Shown here: positions 50,852 through 59,868 of the stretch, one piece after another
Layout: each line of letters starts with the position of its first letter
Position numbering within the stretch: position 1 is the stretch's first letter
Origin: Mycobacterium sp. 1554424.7
Lineage (GTDB): Bacteria; Actinomycetota; Actinomycetes; Mycobacteriales; Mycobacteriaceae
NCBI RefSeq assembly: GCF_001665295.1
Contig: NZ_LZSE01000091.1
Location: forward strand, 39,429 to 103,428
Reading direction: 5' to 3'
Length of the DNA: 64,000 nucleotides
The notes under the pieces: model-generated
Database searches by the model: none
What the model was told of the DNA's origin: nothing
What the model saw: the letters and a program-made list of their open reading frames with translations, nothing else
Program-made: the position numbers and the translations under genes

Positions 50852-51997
50852 ATGGCCGGAGATTTGCCTGATAACGCCCTAGAGCTGCGTTCACTGGTGA
50901 CATCTGGTGGCACGCTGGAACTGTCGCTGCAGGAGGTTCCGGTTCCTGCCCCCGGCGCCAACGAGGTGTTGGTGCGCGTGGAAGCCGCGCCGATCAACCC
51001 GTCGGACTTGGGACTTCTTATTGCGAGCGCGGACATGACGACCGCGACGGTCGGGGGCACGCCTGAGCGTCCCGTCGTCTCCGCGTCCGTCGGAGAGGCC
51101 GCGCTAAAGGGGCTGTCAGCCCGACTCGACCAGTCGCTTCCAGTCGGTAACGAGGGCGCAGGCACCGTGGTGGCGGCGGGGGAGTCGCCAGCGGCCCAGG
51201 CCCTCGTCGGAAAGACTGTCGCGATTGCGGGCGGCGCGATGTACTCGCAATATCGAACCGTCGACGCTTCCGCATGCTTGGTCCTGCCGGACGGTGCCAC
51301 GGCCCGCGACGGGGCGTCGTCTTTTGTCAATCCATTGACGGCCCTTGGAATGACCGAAACCATGCGCCGCGAAGGACATTCCGCTCTCGTGCACACCGCC
51401 GCGGCGTCGAATCTCGGCCAAATGCTGGTCAAGCTCTGCCAGAAGGACGGGATACCGCTGGTCAACATCGTCCGCAAGCCGGAGCAAGAGAAGCTGCTGA
51501 GGTCGCTCGGCGCAACCTATGTCCTCAACTCGACATCGCCGTCGTTCTCCACCGATCTCGTCGAGGCCCTCAAAGCCACATCCGCGACGCTCGCGTTCGA
51601 CGCCACGGGCGGTGGAACGCTCGCCAGCCAGATCCTCAACGGCATGGAGCAGGCGGCCAACGCGACCGCGGCGGAATACTCGCGCTACGGATCGAACGTC
51701 CACAAGCAGGTGTACATCTACGGCGCGCTCGACACCAGCCCGACGGTGCTCACGCGGAACTTCGGGATGGCTTGGGGCGTCGGAGGGTGGCTGCTGACCC
51801 CGTTTCTTCAGAGCATTGACGCCGCGACCTTCGGTCGGCTGCGCGTCCGGGTGGCCGCCGAGCTCACGACGACGTTCGCGAGTCGCTACACCAGGGAGGT
51901 GTCACTTGCCGGCATGCTCAAACCCGACGCGTTCAACGAATACGTCAAGCGAGCGACGGGAGAGAAATTCCTCGTGACGCCGCACGCCCTCGCCTAG
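50852..51997 (+). CDS. MDR-family zinc-binding-type dehydrogenase/reductase
   Basis: The 381-residue protein has the MDR N-half (PAPGANEVLVRVEAAPINPSDLGLLI ... VGNEGAGTVVAAG) and a Rossmann half in which LVHTAAASNLGQMLVKLCQ replaces the usual GxxGxxG loop. This is the pattern of a distinct group of bacterial MDR proteins (alginate-lyase-annotated or quinone-reductase-like). Substrate unknown. ATG 50852 follows GGAACGAGGAA. The 53-bp repeat R1a starts two bases after its stop. Confidence 0.8.
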   Translation: MAGDLPDNALELRSLVTSGGTLELSLQEVPVPAPGANEVLVRVEAAPINPSDLGLLIASADMTTATVGGTPERPVVSASVGEAALKGLSARLDQSLPVGNEGAGTVVAAGESPAAQALVGKTVAIAGGAMYSQYRTVDASACLVLPDGATARDGASSFVNPLTALGMTETMRREGHSALVHTAAASNLGQMLVKLCQKDGIPLVNIVRKPEQEKLLRSLGATYVLNSTSPSFSTDLVEALKATSATLAFDATGGGTLASQILNGMEQAANATAAEYSRYGSNVHKQVYIYGALDTSPTVLTRNFGMAWGVGGWLLTPFLQSIDAATFGRLRVRVAAELTTTFASRYTREVSLAGMLKPDAFNEYVKRATGEKFLVTPHALA

Positions 51998-51998
51998 T

Positions 51999-52051
51999 CT
52001 CGTCAGACCTGGCTGGTGGAAAACGGTTGCGTCTCTTGGCCCGCCAAAGGC
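51999..52051. repeat. Direct repeat R1a: relic of the lysin-B-like gene 3' end
   Basis: These 53 bp match 60483-60534 with four mismatches and one indel. On the minus strand they encode LAGQETQPFSTSQV-stop, the C-terminus of the gene at 60487. The match ends exactly at the stop codon of the DUF1906 gene. Confidence 0.82.
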
Positions 52052-52746
52052 TATTTGTTCACCAGGAAGTCCGCCGCAAAGCTGCTGATATTGATGTTCA
52101 CCTCGCCCAGATACGCATCCTCGGTCTGCTGCAGTCCCACGCGCACGTTGTGGGGCACATTCCAGCCGCCGTAGGCCACCGGCGCAGGCACGGCCAAGGT
52201 GGGGGTGTAGGTAGCGGGATCCCAGTGTGCGTCGTGGGTCTCGGCATCCCATAGGGGCAGGTCGGCGAATGACGTGTCGTCGCCCATCACCTTGGGCCAC
52301 TCACTCCAATTGGAATAGATGACCGGCCGCACCCCCATGCCTCTCACCCCGTCCACCATGGCGCGGGTCGGTGGGACTCCGGGGTTGGTCTCAATGTCCA
52401 GACAGAAGAACTGCAGCCGGTCCACGTACGGAGCGCACGCGCTGATCCCGGTCCGCCACCATTGTGGGTTGCGGGTGTAGGCCGCGATTTTCAGCCCGGC
52501 GCCCAGCGCCATCGCCAGCTGGCCGGGGATCTCGGGGCGCGGCGCGTCCTGGCCCCAGACATTGGTGGACAACACCGCCAGCCGGAATCCTGCCGCGTAC
52601 GCATCGTGATACCAACCAACAGGCGGGGTGTCGTTGGTGTCGAACGCCTTAACCACCATCCGGGTCATCGCCGAAGAGCGGGCCACGGCCGACACGCTGG
52701 CGGCACCAAGACTCAACGCCGCACAGAACTGGCGCCGGTTGATCAC
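52051..52746 (-). CDS. Tat-exported DUF1906 (glycoside-hydrolase-like) protein
   Basis: This 231-residue protein has a twin-arginine-type signal (NRRQFCAALSLGAASVSAVA) and then a DUF1906 TIM-barrel domain like that of the Tat substrate Rv2525c: VVKAFDTNDTPP, AAYTRNPQWW, FFCLDIETNPGVP and PVIYSNWSEWP. The fold suggests a glycan hydrolase acting in the cell envelope. It is last in the exopolysaccharide operon, overlapping the deacetylase gene by 4 bp, so it may trim or release the polymer. Confidence 0.83.
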   Translation of the reverse strand: MINRRQFCAALSLGAASVSAVARSSAMTRMVVKAFDTNDTPPVGWYHDAYAAGFRLAVLSTNVWGQDAPRPEIPGQLAMALGAGLKIAAYTRNPQWWRTGISACAPYVDRLQFFCLDIETNPGVPPTRAMVDGVRGMGVRPVIYSNWSEWPKVMGDDTSFADLPLWDAETHDAHWDPATYTPTLAVPAPVAYGGWNVPHNVRVGLQQTEDAYLGEVNINISSFAADFLVNK

Positions 52747-53612
52747 TGTGAGTAGGTCGCCGCTTCGGGAGCGGGTTGCACTGGCCCGCCCATCACCTCT
52801 CCCACCGTGCGGATGATCAACAGACCCTGTCGTTGCTCCTCACCCAACCAATGAGCGAACTGACTGAAGAGGTCTTCGGGAACCGAGATTTCCGAACAGG
52901 TTGGTGGACACGTCCCATGGAAGACGAACACCAGCCACCCACCACCGGGAAGGACGCCCTGCACCGCGCTCTGCAAATTCTCCAACGTCCACTGCGGTGT
53001 CGCTTGCACCGGGGAGACAATGGAGTACGGACTGGCCGGTGGTATGTCGTCGGCGGTCTGCTCCGCGTTGGAGAAGCTACGGGCACTGTTGTAGCCGCAA
53101 TCGGCGACGATCTGTTCTACGTCGGGGTTGTGCTCTCCGAACGGGTAGGCGAAGTTGCGCACCGGGAATCCCCAGTCCATCAGATTGGCCCGATCACCAC
53201 AGATCTCAATTTTGGCCTTCTTGGGATCAAGCTGCGTGAGGTGCGGATGGTCGAGGGTGTGTCCTCCGATCTCATCGCCGTGGGTGGCCAGCCAGTTCAG
53301 ATCATCCCGCGTCATGAAGTCCATCGGGGTGTTGATAAAGCTCGAGTTGATGTAGAACGTCCCGTGCAACCCGTTGGTATCCATGATGTGAGCAGCGCGG
53401 ATATTGGAGCCTCGACCGTCGTCGAAGGTGATCGTCACCACCGTCTGTCCGGGATCTGGGGCCAGCGGGTTGGTGTTCACCGCAGGCAAATTGGGAGGTG
53501 GGGGCGTTACCGTAGTGACGGGAGGCAACGGGACGTTAGAAGTCGGAACCACCTTGTACCCGCAGGCAACCGCCAGCAGGACTATCGCCAGCACCCTAAG
53601 TAACTGCCACAT
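52743..53612 (-). CDS. Lipoprotein polysaccharide deacetylase (NodB domain)
   Basis: The 289-residue protein has a lipoprotein signal with lipobox LAVAC (Cys17), a Pro-rich linker, then a NodB domain with TFDDGRGSN (motif 1), GGHTLDHPHL (motif 2 His pair), RNFAYPFGEHN (motif 3) and LVFVFHG (motif 5). It removes N-acetyl groups from an extracellular glycan. The pairing with a processive GT2 resembles PgaB-PgaC of poly-N-acetylglucosamine systems. It overlaps the epimerase stop by 17 bp. Confidence 0.88.
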   Translation of the reverse strand: MWQLLRVLAIVLLAVACGYKVVPTSNVPLPPVTTVTPPPPNLPAVNTNPLAPDPGQTVVTITFDDGRGSNIRAAHIMDTNGLHGTFYINSSFINTPMDFMTRDDLNWLATHGDEIGGHTLDHPHLTQLDPKKAKIEICGDRANLMDWGFPVRNFAYPFGEHNPDVEQIVADCGYNSARSFSNAEQTADDIPPASPYSIVSPVQATPQWTLENLQSAVQGVLPGGGWLVFVFHGTCPPTCSEISVPEDLFSQFAHWLGEEQRQGLLIIRTVGEVMGGPVQPAPEAATYSQ

Positions 53613-54576
53613 TGTCTTTGGTCCTCAGATAGGCGGCGACCTCGGTGATGATGTCATCCAGGCCGGTGGTGGGCTTGAAACCGAACGCTTTGCGCGCGGC
53701 GGTGTTATCGGGCACCCGGCGCTGCATGTCCTCATATCCGGGGCCGTAGGCCTTCTTGTAGGACACCAGCTTGATCATGCTGGTGGACCGGGTCAGCGCG
53801 ATGATGCGCCGGGCCAGGTTGATGATGGAGATCTCCTGGGCGCCGCCCAGGTTGAACGCCTGGCCATAGACCGAAGCCTTCTCGCTCATCGCCACCAGCG
53901 CGGGCGCAATGTCCCCGACATAGGAGAAACACCGGGTCTGGTTGCCGCTACCGAACACGGTCAGTGACTCGTGGCGGATGGCCTGGCCTACCAGGGTGGG
54001 CACCACCATGCCGTAGAACGCGGTCTGACGCGGGCCTACGGTATTGAACAGCCGTGCGGTGACCACCTTCAGGCCCAGCTCGCGGTGATAGGCGTGCGCG
54101 AGGCACTCGTCGATGCCCTTGGCGGCGGCATAGCTCCACCGCGACAACAGCGGGGAGCCCAGGATGCGGTCGGCGTCCTCACTCAAGGCGTCGGCGGTGT
54201 TCTTGCCGTAGATCTCCGACGTCGAGGCCAGCACCACGGTTGCCTTGGCGGCCAACGCGGCATCCAGCACGTTCTCGGTGCCGTGCAGGTTGACCCGCAG
54301 CGAGCGCATCGGCTGATCGATGATGCGGCGCACCCCGACGGCGGCCGCCAGGTGGAACACCCGGTCGGCCCGGGCGCAGGCCTGGTGGACGACGCGAGGG
54401 TCGGTGACCGAGCCTTCGAGGAACAGCAGCTTGGGATCCGACAGCCGGGGGCGCAGGTTGTCCAGGCTGCCGGTGGACAGGTCATCGAGCACCACCACCC
54501 GGTCCCCGGCGGCCAGCAGGTGGTCAACGAGGTGGCTGCCGATGAACCCGGCGCCCCCCGTCACGGCACTGATCAT
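53596..54576 (-). CDS. NAD-dependent nucleotide-sugar epimerase/dehydratase
   Basis: The 326-residue extended SDR begins SAVTGGAGFIGSHLVDHLLAAG, has DDLSTGSLDNL, VVLASTSEIYG, and the active-site pattern WSYAAAKGIDE with Tyr and Lys. It is like GalE, WbpP or UDP-glucuronate decarboxylase proteins. ATG 54576 follows AGGGGGACA. Next to a nucleotide-sugar dehydrogenase, it probably converts the uronic or hexosamine precursor. Confidence 0.87.
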   Translation of the reverse strand: MISAVTGGAGFIGSHLVDHLLAAGDRVVVLDDLSTGSLDNLRPRLSDPKLLFLEGSVTDPRVVHQACARADRVFHLAAAVGVRRIIDQPMRSLRVNLHGTENVLDAALAAKATVVLASTSEIYGKNTADALSEDADRILGSPLLSRWSYAAAKGIDECLAHAYHRELGLKVVTARLFNTVGPRQTAFYGMVVPTLVGQAIRHESLTVFGSGNQTRCFSYVGDIAPALVAMSEKASVYGQAFNLGGAQEISIINLARRIIALTRSTSMIKLVSYKKAYGPGYEDMQRRVPDNTAARKAFGFKPTTGLDDIITEVAAYLRTKDNVAVT

Positions 54577-54593
54577 GTTGTCCCCCTTGCTTT

Positions 54594-55880
54594 CTACGGA
54601 CCCAGCGAGATGCCCCGCCGGGTCGGGCTCTTCCACTGGCCGTTGGATTTCGCCCGCAGTGCGGTGGCCAGCGACCACAGCACGATGCATGAGTCGATGA
54701 TGCGGACGAAGACCAATAGCGGGGCCAACAGCACCAGATCCCGGCGCCGGGCCAAGAACACCGCCGCGATGGTCATCAGCATGTCCGGGGCGAAGAACCC
54801 CAGCAGGAACAGGTGGACCGGGATGGTGGAAATGATCGAGTGGCCGTTAATGGTCGGGTAGCCCCAGTACGGCGCCAGCAGGTCGAGATAGACGGTCACG
54901 AACAGCATGGGCAGCATCATCAAACCCACGATGGAACTGACGATCAGCTCTCCCGCTTGGAGCGCCACCGAGAACCAGAACAGGTTGAAGTGCCGGTAGT
55001 GGGCCCGGATCGTCTGCCAGTACCCCAGGCACCATCGATGGAGCTGTTTCGCGTAGTCATGCCAGTTGTCGGGGTCCTGCGTGTAGGCCACCGCGATGAA
55101 CGGGTCGAAGGCGATCCTGCCGAGCTTCTTGGTGTGGATCTCGAAGGTCATGTTGATGTCTTCGAGCACCAGCCCCGGCCGGGCGATGTCGATCTGGGAC
55201 AGGATGTCGGTGCGGTACAGGCTGGCAAAGCCGGGAATGATCGGCATCAGGTTCAGTCGGGGGATCGCCTGGCCGTACTTCACCATCTGCTGGGTCACCG
55301 CATAGACCTTGGTGCGATGCGCCAGGATGAAGCGCCCCACCTTGGTGGGTGGGGGCGGAAAGGTGATCGTCTTGACCACCCCGGAGACCGCCACCACCTC
55401 CGGGTCATCGAAGCAGGGCAGCGCGGTCTTGAGATAGGTGGAGCTCAGCCGGCTGTCGGCGTCGAGCAACATCACCACCTTGAACTGGTTCATCAGGTCG
55501 AATTTGTCGATCGCCGCCAGCAGGGCGCCCGCCTTGCCTCGATTGGGTTGCAGGTCCAACACGTTGACCCCCAACTCCTGGGCGATGGCCACGGTGCGGT
55601 CGCTGGACCCGTCGGAGACCACGTGGATCTGGTCGGGCGGCAACAGCGACGCGGCTGAGCGCAGCGCATCGGCCAGCACCGGCTCCTCGTTGTGGGCGGC
55701 CATCAGGATCGCCACATCCTTGTCCTGGAACCGCTTCGGTGCCCGCCGATCCCGCCGGTGCCGGTTCAATGCCCGGGGCTGGACCACCCAACGCGCAAAC
55801 GAGATGATGCCCCACAGCGTGGTGTTGATCCCGATGATGATGACCGTGATCAGCGCTGTCCACAGCCAGTCGAGGATCAT
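54594..55880 (-). CDS. Processive family 2 glycosyltransferase (polysaccharide synthase)
   Basis: This 428-residue membrane enzyme has an N-terminal helix, the GT2 motifs AAHNEE, DGSSDRT, LDADSRLS (DxD), LEDINM and QLHRWCLGYWQ (the QxxRW motif of processive synthases such as PgaC, hyaluronan and cellulose synthases), then three or four C-terminal helices. It polymerises a nucleotide sugar and probably extrudes the chain. No Wzx/Wzy genes are present, consistent with a synthase-dependent pathway. Confidence 0.9.
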   Translation of the reverse strand: MILDWLWTALITVIIIGINTTLWGIISFARWVVQPRALNRHRRDRRAPKRFQDKDVAILMAAHNEEPVLADALRSAASLLPPDQIHVVSDGSSDRTVAIAQELGVNVLDLQPNRGKAGALLAAIDKFDLMNQFKVVMLLDADSRLSSTYLKTALPCFDDPEVVAVSGVVKTITFPPPPTKVGRFILAHRTKVYAVTQQMVKYGQAIPRLNLMPIIPGFASLYRTDILSQIDIARPGLVLEDINMTFEIHTKKLGRIAFDPFIAVAYTQDPDNWHDYAKQLHRWCLGYWQTIRAHYRHFNLFWFSVALQAGELIVSSIVGLMMLPMLFVTVYLDLLAPYWGYPTINGHSIISTIPVHLFLLGFFAPDMLMTIAAVFLARRRDLVLLAPLLVFVRIIDSCIVLWSLATALRAKSNGQWKSPTRRGISLGP

Positions 55881-56128
55881 GCCTGCTGCCGCAGCCGACG
55901 TTCATAAATCAAGTGCTGCAGCAACTCCTCGCACTTGTCGGTGTACTTGCTCAAGTGCAAAACGTGGGTGTCGAGGTAGAACGGATCGTCGGGGCACTGT
56001 TGGCGAATGTGGTCAAAGGCCTGCCGCACGCCGGCCAGAAAATCGCAGGCCTGCCCCAACTCTTCATCGATGCCCATCATTTGCGCACCCTGCTGCAGCG
56101 GATGCAGATCAGTTGTCGAGGACGTCAT
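55877..56128 (-). CDS. Small helical protein, 83 aa, in the exopolysaccharide operon
   Basis: Both ends overlap neighbours by 4 bp (ATGA at 55877 and at 56125), so translation is coupled and the gene is real. The sequence is soluble and helical (ELGQACDFLAGVRQAFDHIRQQ ... LHLSKYTDKCEELLQHLIYERRL). No family recognised. By position it may be an accessory subunit of the synthase. Confidence 0.72.
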   Translation of the reverse strand: MTSSTTDLHPLQQGAQMMGIDEELGQACDFLAGVRQAFDHIRQQCPDDPFYLDTHVLHLSKYTDKCEELLQHLIYERRLRQQA

Positions 56129-57357
56129 GTCAGTTGCCGAAGAGACCGTCGATAGGTGGTGTCCAGCACCGGGGAGCCGTTGTAGTCACGGCCGTCGGGA
56201 TGGATCAGGATGACCAGGTCCCACATACCGCGCTCGGGCGCGGGGTGAGCGGTCAGCGTCCCGTCCGAGGTCAGCACCTGCTCCACTATTGGGTCGGTAA
56301 AGCTCACCAGCGCGTCGGCATCGAGCAGCTCGTTGATGATCTCCAGCGCCGGCGACTCCCGCACGTCGGCCACCCCGGGCTTATAGGCCACCCCCACCAC
56401 CAGCACCTCTGCATCCTTAGTGGGGGTGCCGTGCTCGGCCAGCAGCGCGCGGGCCTGGGCCACCACCTCACGGGGACGCAGCGCAATCGCGGTCATCGCC
56501 GTGGAAATCAGCGGCATGTCCACCCGCCGCGCCCGCAGCTGCCAGAGCAGATAGTGCGGATCGCAGGGGATGCAGTGCCCGCCCACCCCGGGCCCCGGAA
56601 AGAACGGGGTGTACCCGTAGGGCTTGGTGGCCGCCGCCTCGATCACCTCGATGACGTTGACCCCCAGTTCGGTTGCGGCCCCGGCGAACTCGTTGATCAG
56701 CGCTATGTTGACGGCCCGATAGGTGTTCTCCAGCACCTTCGTCATCTCCGCGACCTCGGGCCCGCTCACCGGATGGATCGCGCCAGCGGTGCAGCGCAGC
56801 ACTTTCATCGCCCGCCGTGTGCATTTGGGCGTCACGCCACCCAGCACCCGCGGAGTGGCCTCGGGCAGATGATCGGCCACCCCGGGGTCGATGCGCTCGG
56901 GGGCGAAAGCCACGAAAATGTTCTGCCCGGCCACCAGGCCCCGCTCGGCCAGCGGGATCACCAGCAGCTGTCGGGTGCAGCCCACGTAGGTCGTCGAGGT
57001 CAGCACCACGGTCTGTCCGGACCGCGCGTTGCTCACCACCGTCGCGCACGCGGAGCGCAGCGCCGTCAGGTCCGGTGACTGGTGCGCGTCGATGGGGGTC
57101 GGCACACAGATCAAGATGGCGTCGGCGCCGGCCAGGGCACGGGACTCGGTGGTCAGCGCCAGCGAGCCGTGGCCCAAGTGATGGGTCAGACGCGCATGGT
57201 CGCGGGGCAACAGGTCCACCCTGTCTGCCTTGATGTCGGCCAAGCGGCCCTCGCACACGTCGTAGCCGATAACTTCAGCGCCATGATCAAGCAGGCTTAG
57301 GGCAGTGGGCAGTCCCACGTAGCCCATGCCGACCACGCCCACCGTGTGTTTACTCAT
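56125..57357 (-). CDS. UDP-sugar C6-dehydrogenase (UDP-GlcNAc/ManNAc or UDP-Glc type)
   Basis: The 410-residue enzyme has the NAD-binding VGVVGMGYVGLPTALSL, CVPTPID, VLTSTTYVG and the catalytic Cys262 in GPGVGGHCIPCDPHYL. That form resembles WecC/WbpA-type dehydrogenases acting on N-acetylated UDP-sugars more than UDP-glucose dehydrogenase, though this is not decisive. It supplies a uronic acid precursor. ATG 57357 follows AGGGGGAAG. Confidence 0.88.
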   Translation of the reverse strand: MSKHTVGVVGMGYVGLPTALSLLDHGAEVIGYDVCEGRLADIKADRVDLLPRDHARLTHHLGHGSLALTTESRALAGADAILICVPTPIDAHQSPDLTALRSACATVVSNARSGQTVVLTSTTYVGCTRQLLVIPLAERGLVAGQNIFVAFAPERIDPGVADHLPEATPRVLGGVTPKCTRRAMKVLRCTAGAIHPVSGPEVAEMTKVLENTYRAVNIALINEFAGAATELGVNVIEVIEAAATKPYGYTPFFPGPGVGGHCIPCDPHYLLWQLRARRVDMPLISTAMTAIALRPREVVAQARALLAEHGTPTKDAEVLVVGVAYKPGVADVRESPALEIINELLDADALVSFTDPIVEQVLTSDGTLTAHPAPERGMWDLVILIHPDGRDYNGSPVLDTTYRRSLRQLT

Positions 57358-57406
57358 CGCTTCCCCCTATAGCGCTCGAAGTAATGGTGTGGACGGCCTG
57401 AGGTGT

Positions 57407-58780
57407 TCAGGCGTCGGCTTTGGCCGGTTCGACCGGCAGGTAGGAAACCACCATCTGATAACCGGGTGGTGTGTTTCCGTTGGAGGGAAGTCCAGCGGGT
57501 ACGGGTATTTGGACCGGTGGAACCTTCGACTCGCCAGCCGCAGCAGGGGCCGTTTCCCCCAGCACGCTCATCCGGGGCAGGAACTTGGCTGCCGCAGCAC
57601 CGGCCGCGGCCCCGGTGAGCCCTGCCGCAGCGGTACGTCCCGCCGCACTTGCCACACCTGGCGGGAACATGAACGGGAACCCGAAGCCAGCACCGACATC
57701 GGTAGCTGCTGCAGCAGCCGGTGCTGCCAGCGTCACTGATCCCAATGCTGGCGGCAGGCCGGCAGCGGCCCAGCCCCACGTCGAGGGCACCGAGAGCGCA
57801 CCGACGGAGCCTGCGACGCCCCCGATGTCCCCCGCTGCCATCCCGGCACCGAGGTCCGCCTCCGCGGCCCCTTCGACCGCGGCAGCAGTGCCCTCTGCTG
57901 CTGCCGCGTCGGCTGCCGTGCTGGCTGCCGGGTTAAGCGCATTGCTGATCGCCGGATTGAACAGGGCACCCAGCACGCCGCTTCCGGTCTCCATGCCGAA
58001 CCATCCCGGCAGGGTGGCGTAGTTCTGCACCAGGGTTCCGTCCATGCCCGGTATCGGGGTGTCCGGTGTGGAGGTTCCCAGCAAATTGCTCAGCAGTCCA
58101 GACGCCCCGGGGCTCGTCGTCGGGCCAGGGGATACATTCGCCGCAGCGGGACCGGAACCGAGCCCCGACATCACCGACTGCACCGTCGAGGCAACGGAGC
58201 CATTGGTCGATTGGCCGGCCGAGATGCCCTGTGCGACAACCCCGGCCGGATTGACGATCTGTGGGGCCGGGGCGAACACGTTCAGCCCAGCGACGGCTGC
58301 CGTGGCGCCGGCGGCATAGCCATACATGGCCCCGGCGTCTTGCGCCCACATCTCCATGTACGCGGCTTCGGTGGCCGCGATCGCCGCGGTGTTGATGCCC
58401 AGGAAGTTGGTGGCGATCAACATCGCGAGCAGGGCGCGGTTGGCCGCGATTACCGGGGGTGGCACGGTGGCCATGAACGCGGCCTCATAAGCGCTGGCCG
58501 CAATGAAGCCTTCGGTCCCGGTCGTCTCTGCCAGCGCCCCGGTGCTAGCCAGCCAGGTGGCATAGGGCATCGCCGCCGAGACCATCGCGATGGCCGAGGG
58601 CCCCAGCCACGGCCCGCTGGACAGTTCGGCGATCACCGAGGTATACGCGGATGCCGCCATATTCAGCTCAGCACCGAGGCTGCTCCAGGCGGCTGCGGCA
58701 GCCATCATCGGTCCCGCGCCGGGACCGGTGTACATCAGCCCAGAGTTAACTTCTGGCGGCAACATCCCGAAATCGATCAC
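57407..58780 (-). CDS. PPE-family protein, SVP subgroup
   Basis: The 457-residue protein begins with a PPE domain ([24 protein letters not shown]32-containing SSLGAEL, later [21 protein letters not shown]) and has the subgroup's SVPSTWGWA motif near residue 335. The GTG start lies 15 bp behind the PE gene stop. PE-PPE pairs are exported by ESX systems. Here the pair heads an exopolysaccharide operon, an unusual association. Confidence 0.92.
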   Translation of the reverse strand: MIDFGMLPPEVNSGLMYTGPGAGPMMAAAAAWSSLGAELNMAASAYTSVIAELSSGPWLGPSAIAMVSAAMPYATWLASTGALAETTGTEGFIAASAYEAAFMATVPPPVIAANRALLAMLIATNFLGINTAAIAATEAAYMEMWAQDAGAMYGYAAGATAAVAGLNVFAPAPQIVNPAGVVAQGISAGQSTNGSVASTVQSVMSGLGSGPAAANVSPGPTTSPGASGLLSNLLGTSTPDTPIPGMDGTLVQNYATLPGWFGMETGSGVLGALFNPAISNALNPAASTAADAAAAEGTAAAVEGAAEADLGAGMAAGDIGGVAGSVGALSVPSTWGWAAAGLPPALGSVTLAAPAAAAATDVGAGFGFPFMFPPGVASAAGRTAAAGLTGAAAGAAAAKFLPRMSVLGETAPAAAGESKVPPVQIPVPAGLPSNGNTPPGYQMVVSYLPVEPAKADA

Positions 58781-58794
58781 TGAACCGCTGCCGT

Positions 58795-59094
58795 TCAGTG
58801 AACCGCGACGGCGTTGGCGACCTCTGTCGCCGCGTATGAACCGGCGGCGGTCGCCAGAGCGTTGACGAATTGTTCATGAACCGCCATGGCTTGCCCACCG
58901 ATCGCCTGATACATCTGGGCGTGCGCCGCGAACTGCGCTGCGGTCAGCGCTGACACCTGATCGGCTGCCGCGGGAACGACCCCGGTCGTCGGGGCCGCCG
59001 CCGCGGCGTTGCCGGCGGCTACCGCAGCGCCGATGTTTTGCAGGTCTCCGGCCGCGAACGCGAGCATTTCGGGCTGTGTAGTGACGAACGACAT
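58795..59094 (-). CDS. PE-family protein
   Basis: The 99-residue protein has the full PE domain ([21 protein letters not shown] ... [40 protein letters not shown]), including the YxxxE-type export signal near the end. ATG 59094 follows GGAGGAGGG. It is the partner of the PPE gene directly downstream and probably the first gene of the eight-gene operon. Confidence 0.92.
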   Translation of the reverse strand: MSFVTTQPEMLAFAAGDLQNIGAAVAAGNAAAAAPTTGVVPAAADQVSALTAAQFAAHAQMYQAIGGQAMAVHEQFVNALATAAGSYAATEVANAVAVH

Positions 59095-59346
59095 TTGCCC
59101 TCCTCCTAACCGAAGCAGGCGACGCGCGGTTGGAGGCTTTTCCTTAGCCGTGAAGATGTTCCTCAGGGGAGAGGAAATCGCCAGGAACAACACGTAACTG
59201 AGCAATATAGGACTGTCTTATCGCTTTCGCAACTATCAACTCAATATCGAGAGTGACGAGTCAGGATTCGTTGGTACGCTTAGCCGAATCGCGAAATCGC
59301 TCGTTTTCATCACATGTATATCTTGTACTCGCGTATAGTTTTATTT

Positions 59347-59784
59347 ATGCCACGTACCGACGAAAACGGGAGAAGCCTGGAAAGCCTCCTGACCTACCTC
59401 CTCGACGGAGTAAGCGCCTCCGACATCAGCGCGGCGCTTGGCGTATCCCCGGCCACCTACTACCGACGCAAGCGCGAGGAGAGCTACCCCAACGCGGAAG
59501 AGCTGCGGGTCATCGCCAACCACTTCGACCTCAATCCCGTCGACCTCATGGTCTGTTTCGGATTGATCAGCGCGGACGCCGCATGGGGTAGTGCTAGGCC
59601 TGCGACGACGGCGAAAGACGAGACCCGGCGCACGTTCATCACGCCGCGCCTCCCTTACCGAGGCCCAGGGAAAGCTGATCGGCACGGAATGGGACAACTA
59701 CACCCGGACCGCGGCCGTCTCGCCGATGAATCGGGGCGCCAGCCCAGTGGAGATCCCGCCCGCGGTGGCGTTTCTGGCCGGTGA
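59347..59784 (+). CDS. Helix-turn-helix DNA-binding protein
   Basis: ATG 59347 starts MPRTDENGRSLESLLTYLL; a helix-turn-helix follows (GVSASDISAALGVSPATYYRRKRE), then PNAEELRVIANHFDLNPVDLMVCFGLI. The form is that of small mycobacterial or phage-like Cro/C1-type regulators. It is divergent from the PE gene and may control the operon. The last 45 residues look like read-through into relic sequence, so the original end may be near 59600. Confidence 0.68.
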   Translation: MPRTDENGRSLESLLTYLLDGVSASDISAALGVSPATYYRRKREESYPNAEELRVIANHFDLNPVDLMVCFGLISADAAWGSARPATTAKDETRRTFITPRLPYRGPGKADRHGMGQLHPDRGRLADESGRQPSGDPARGGVSGR

Positions 59785-59834
59785 CGATGGTCCGGCATCC
59801 TTGACGTCAACATCGACGTGCGCAGGAGCCTCTA
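59690..59834 (+). pseudogene. Relic of an SDR gene 3' end
   Basis: In the frame offset from the HTH gene, residues SPVEIPPAVAFLAGDDG match the near-C-terminal pattern of SDR enzymes (PEEIAAAVAFLAsDD). A further frame change gives ILDVNIDV where an SDR would end. No start or active site is present. Confidence 0.45.
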
Positions 59835-59868
59835 GCGGATGTGCTTGTCCGGCTGGCCGATCCAGGAA

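Noticed and set aside
59347-59784. HTH protein read as a full 145-aa gene with a defined C-terminal domain
   Set aside because: The last third has no constrained pattern and the offset frame there looks like an SDR relic, so only the HTH part is claimed.
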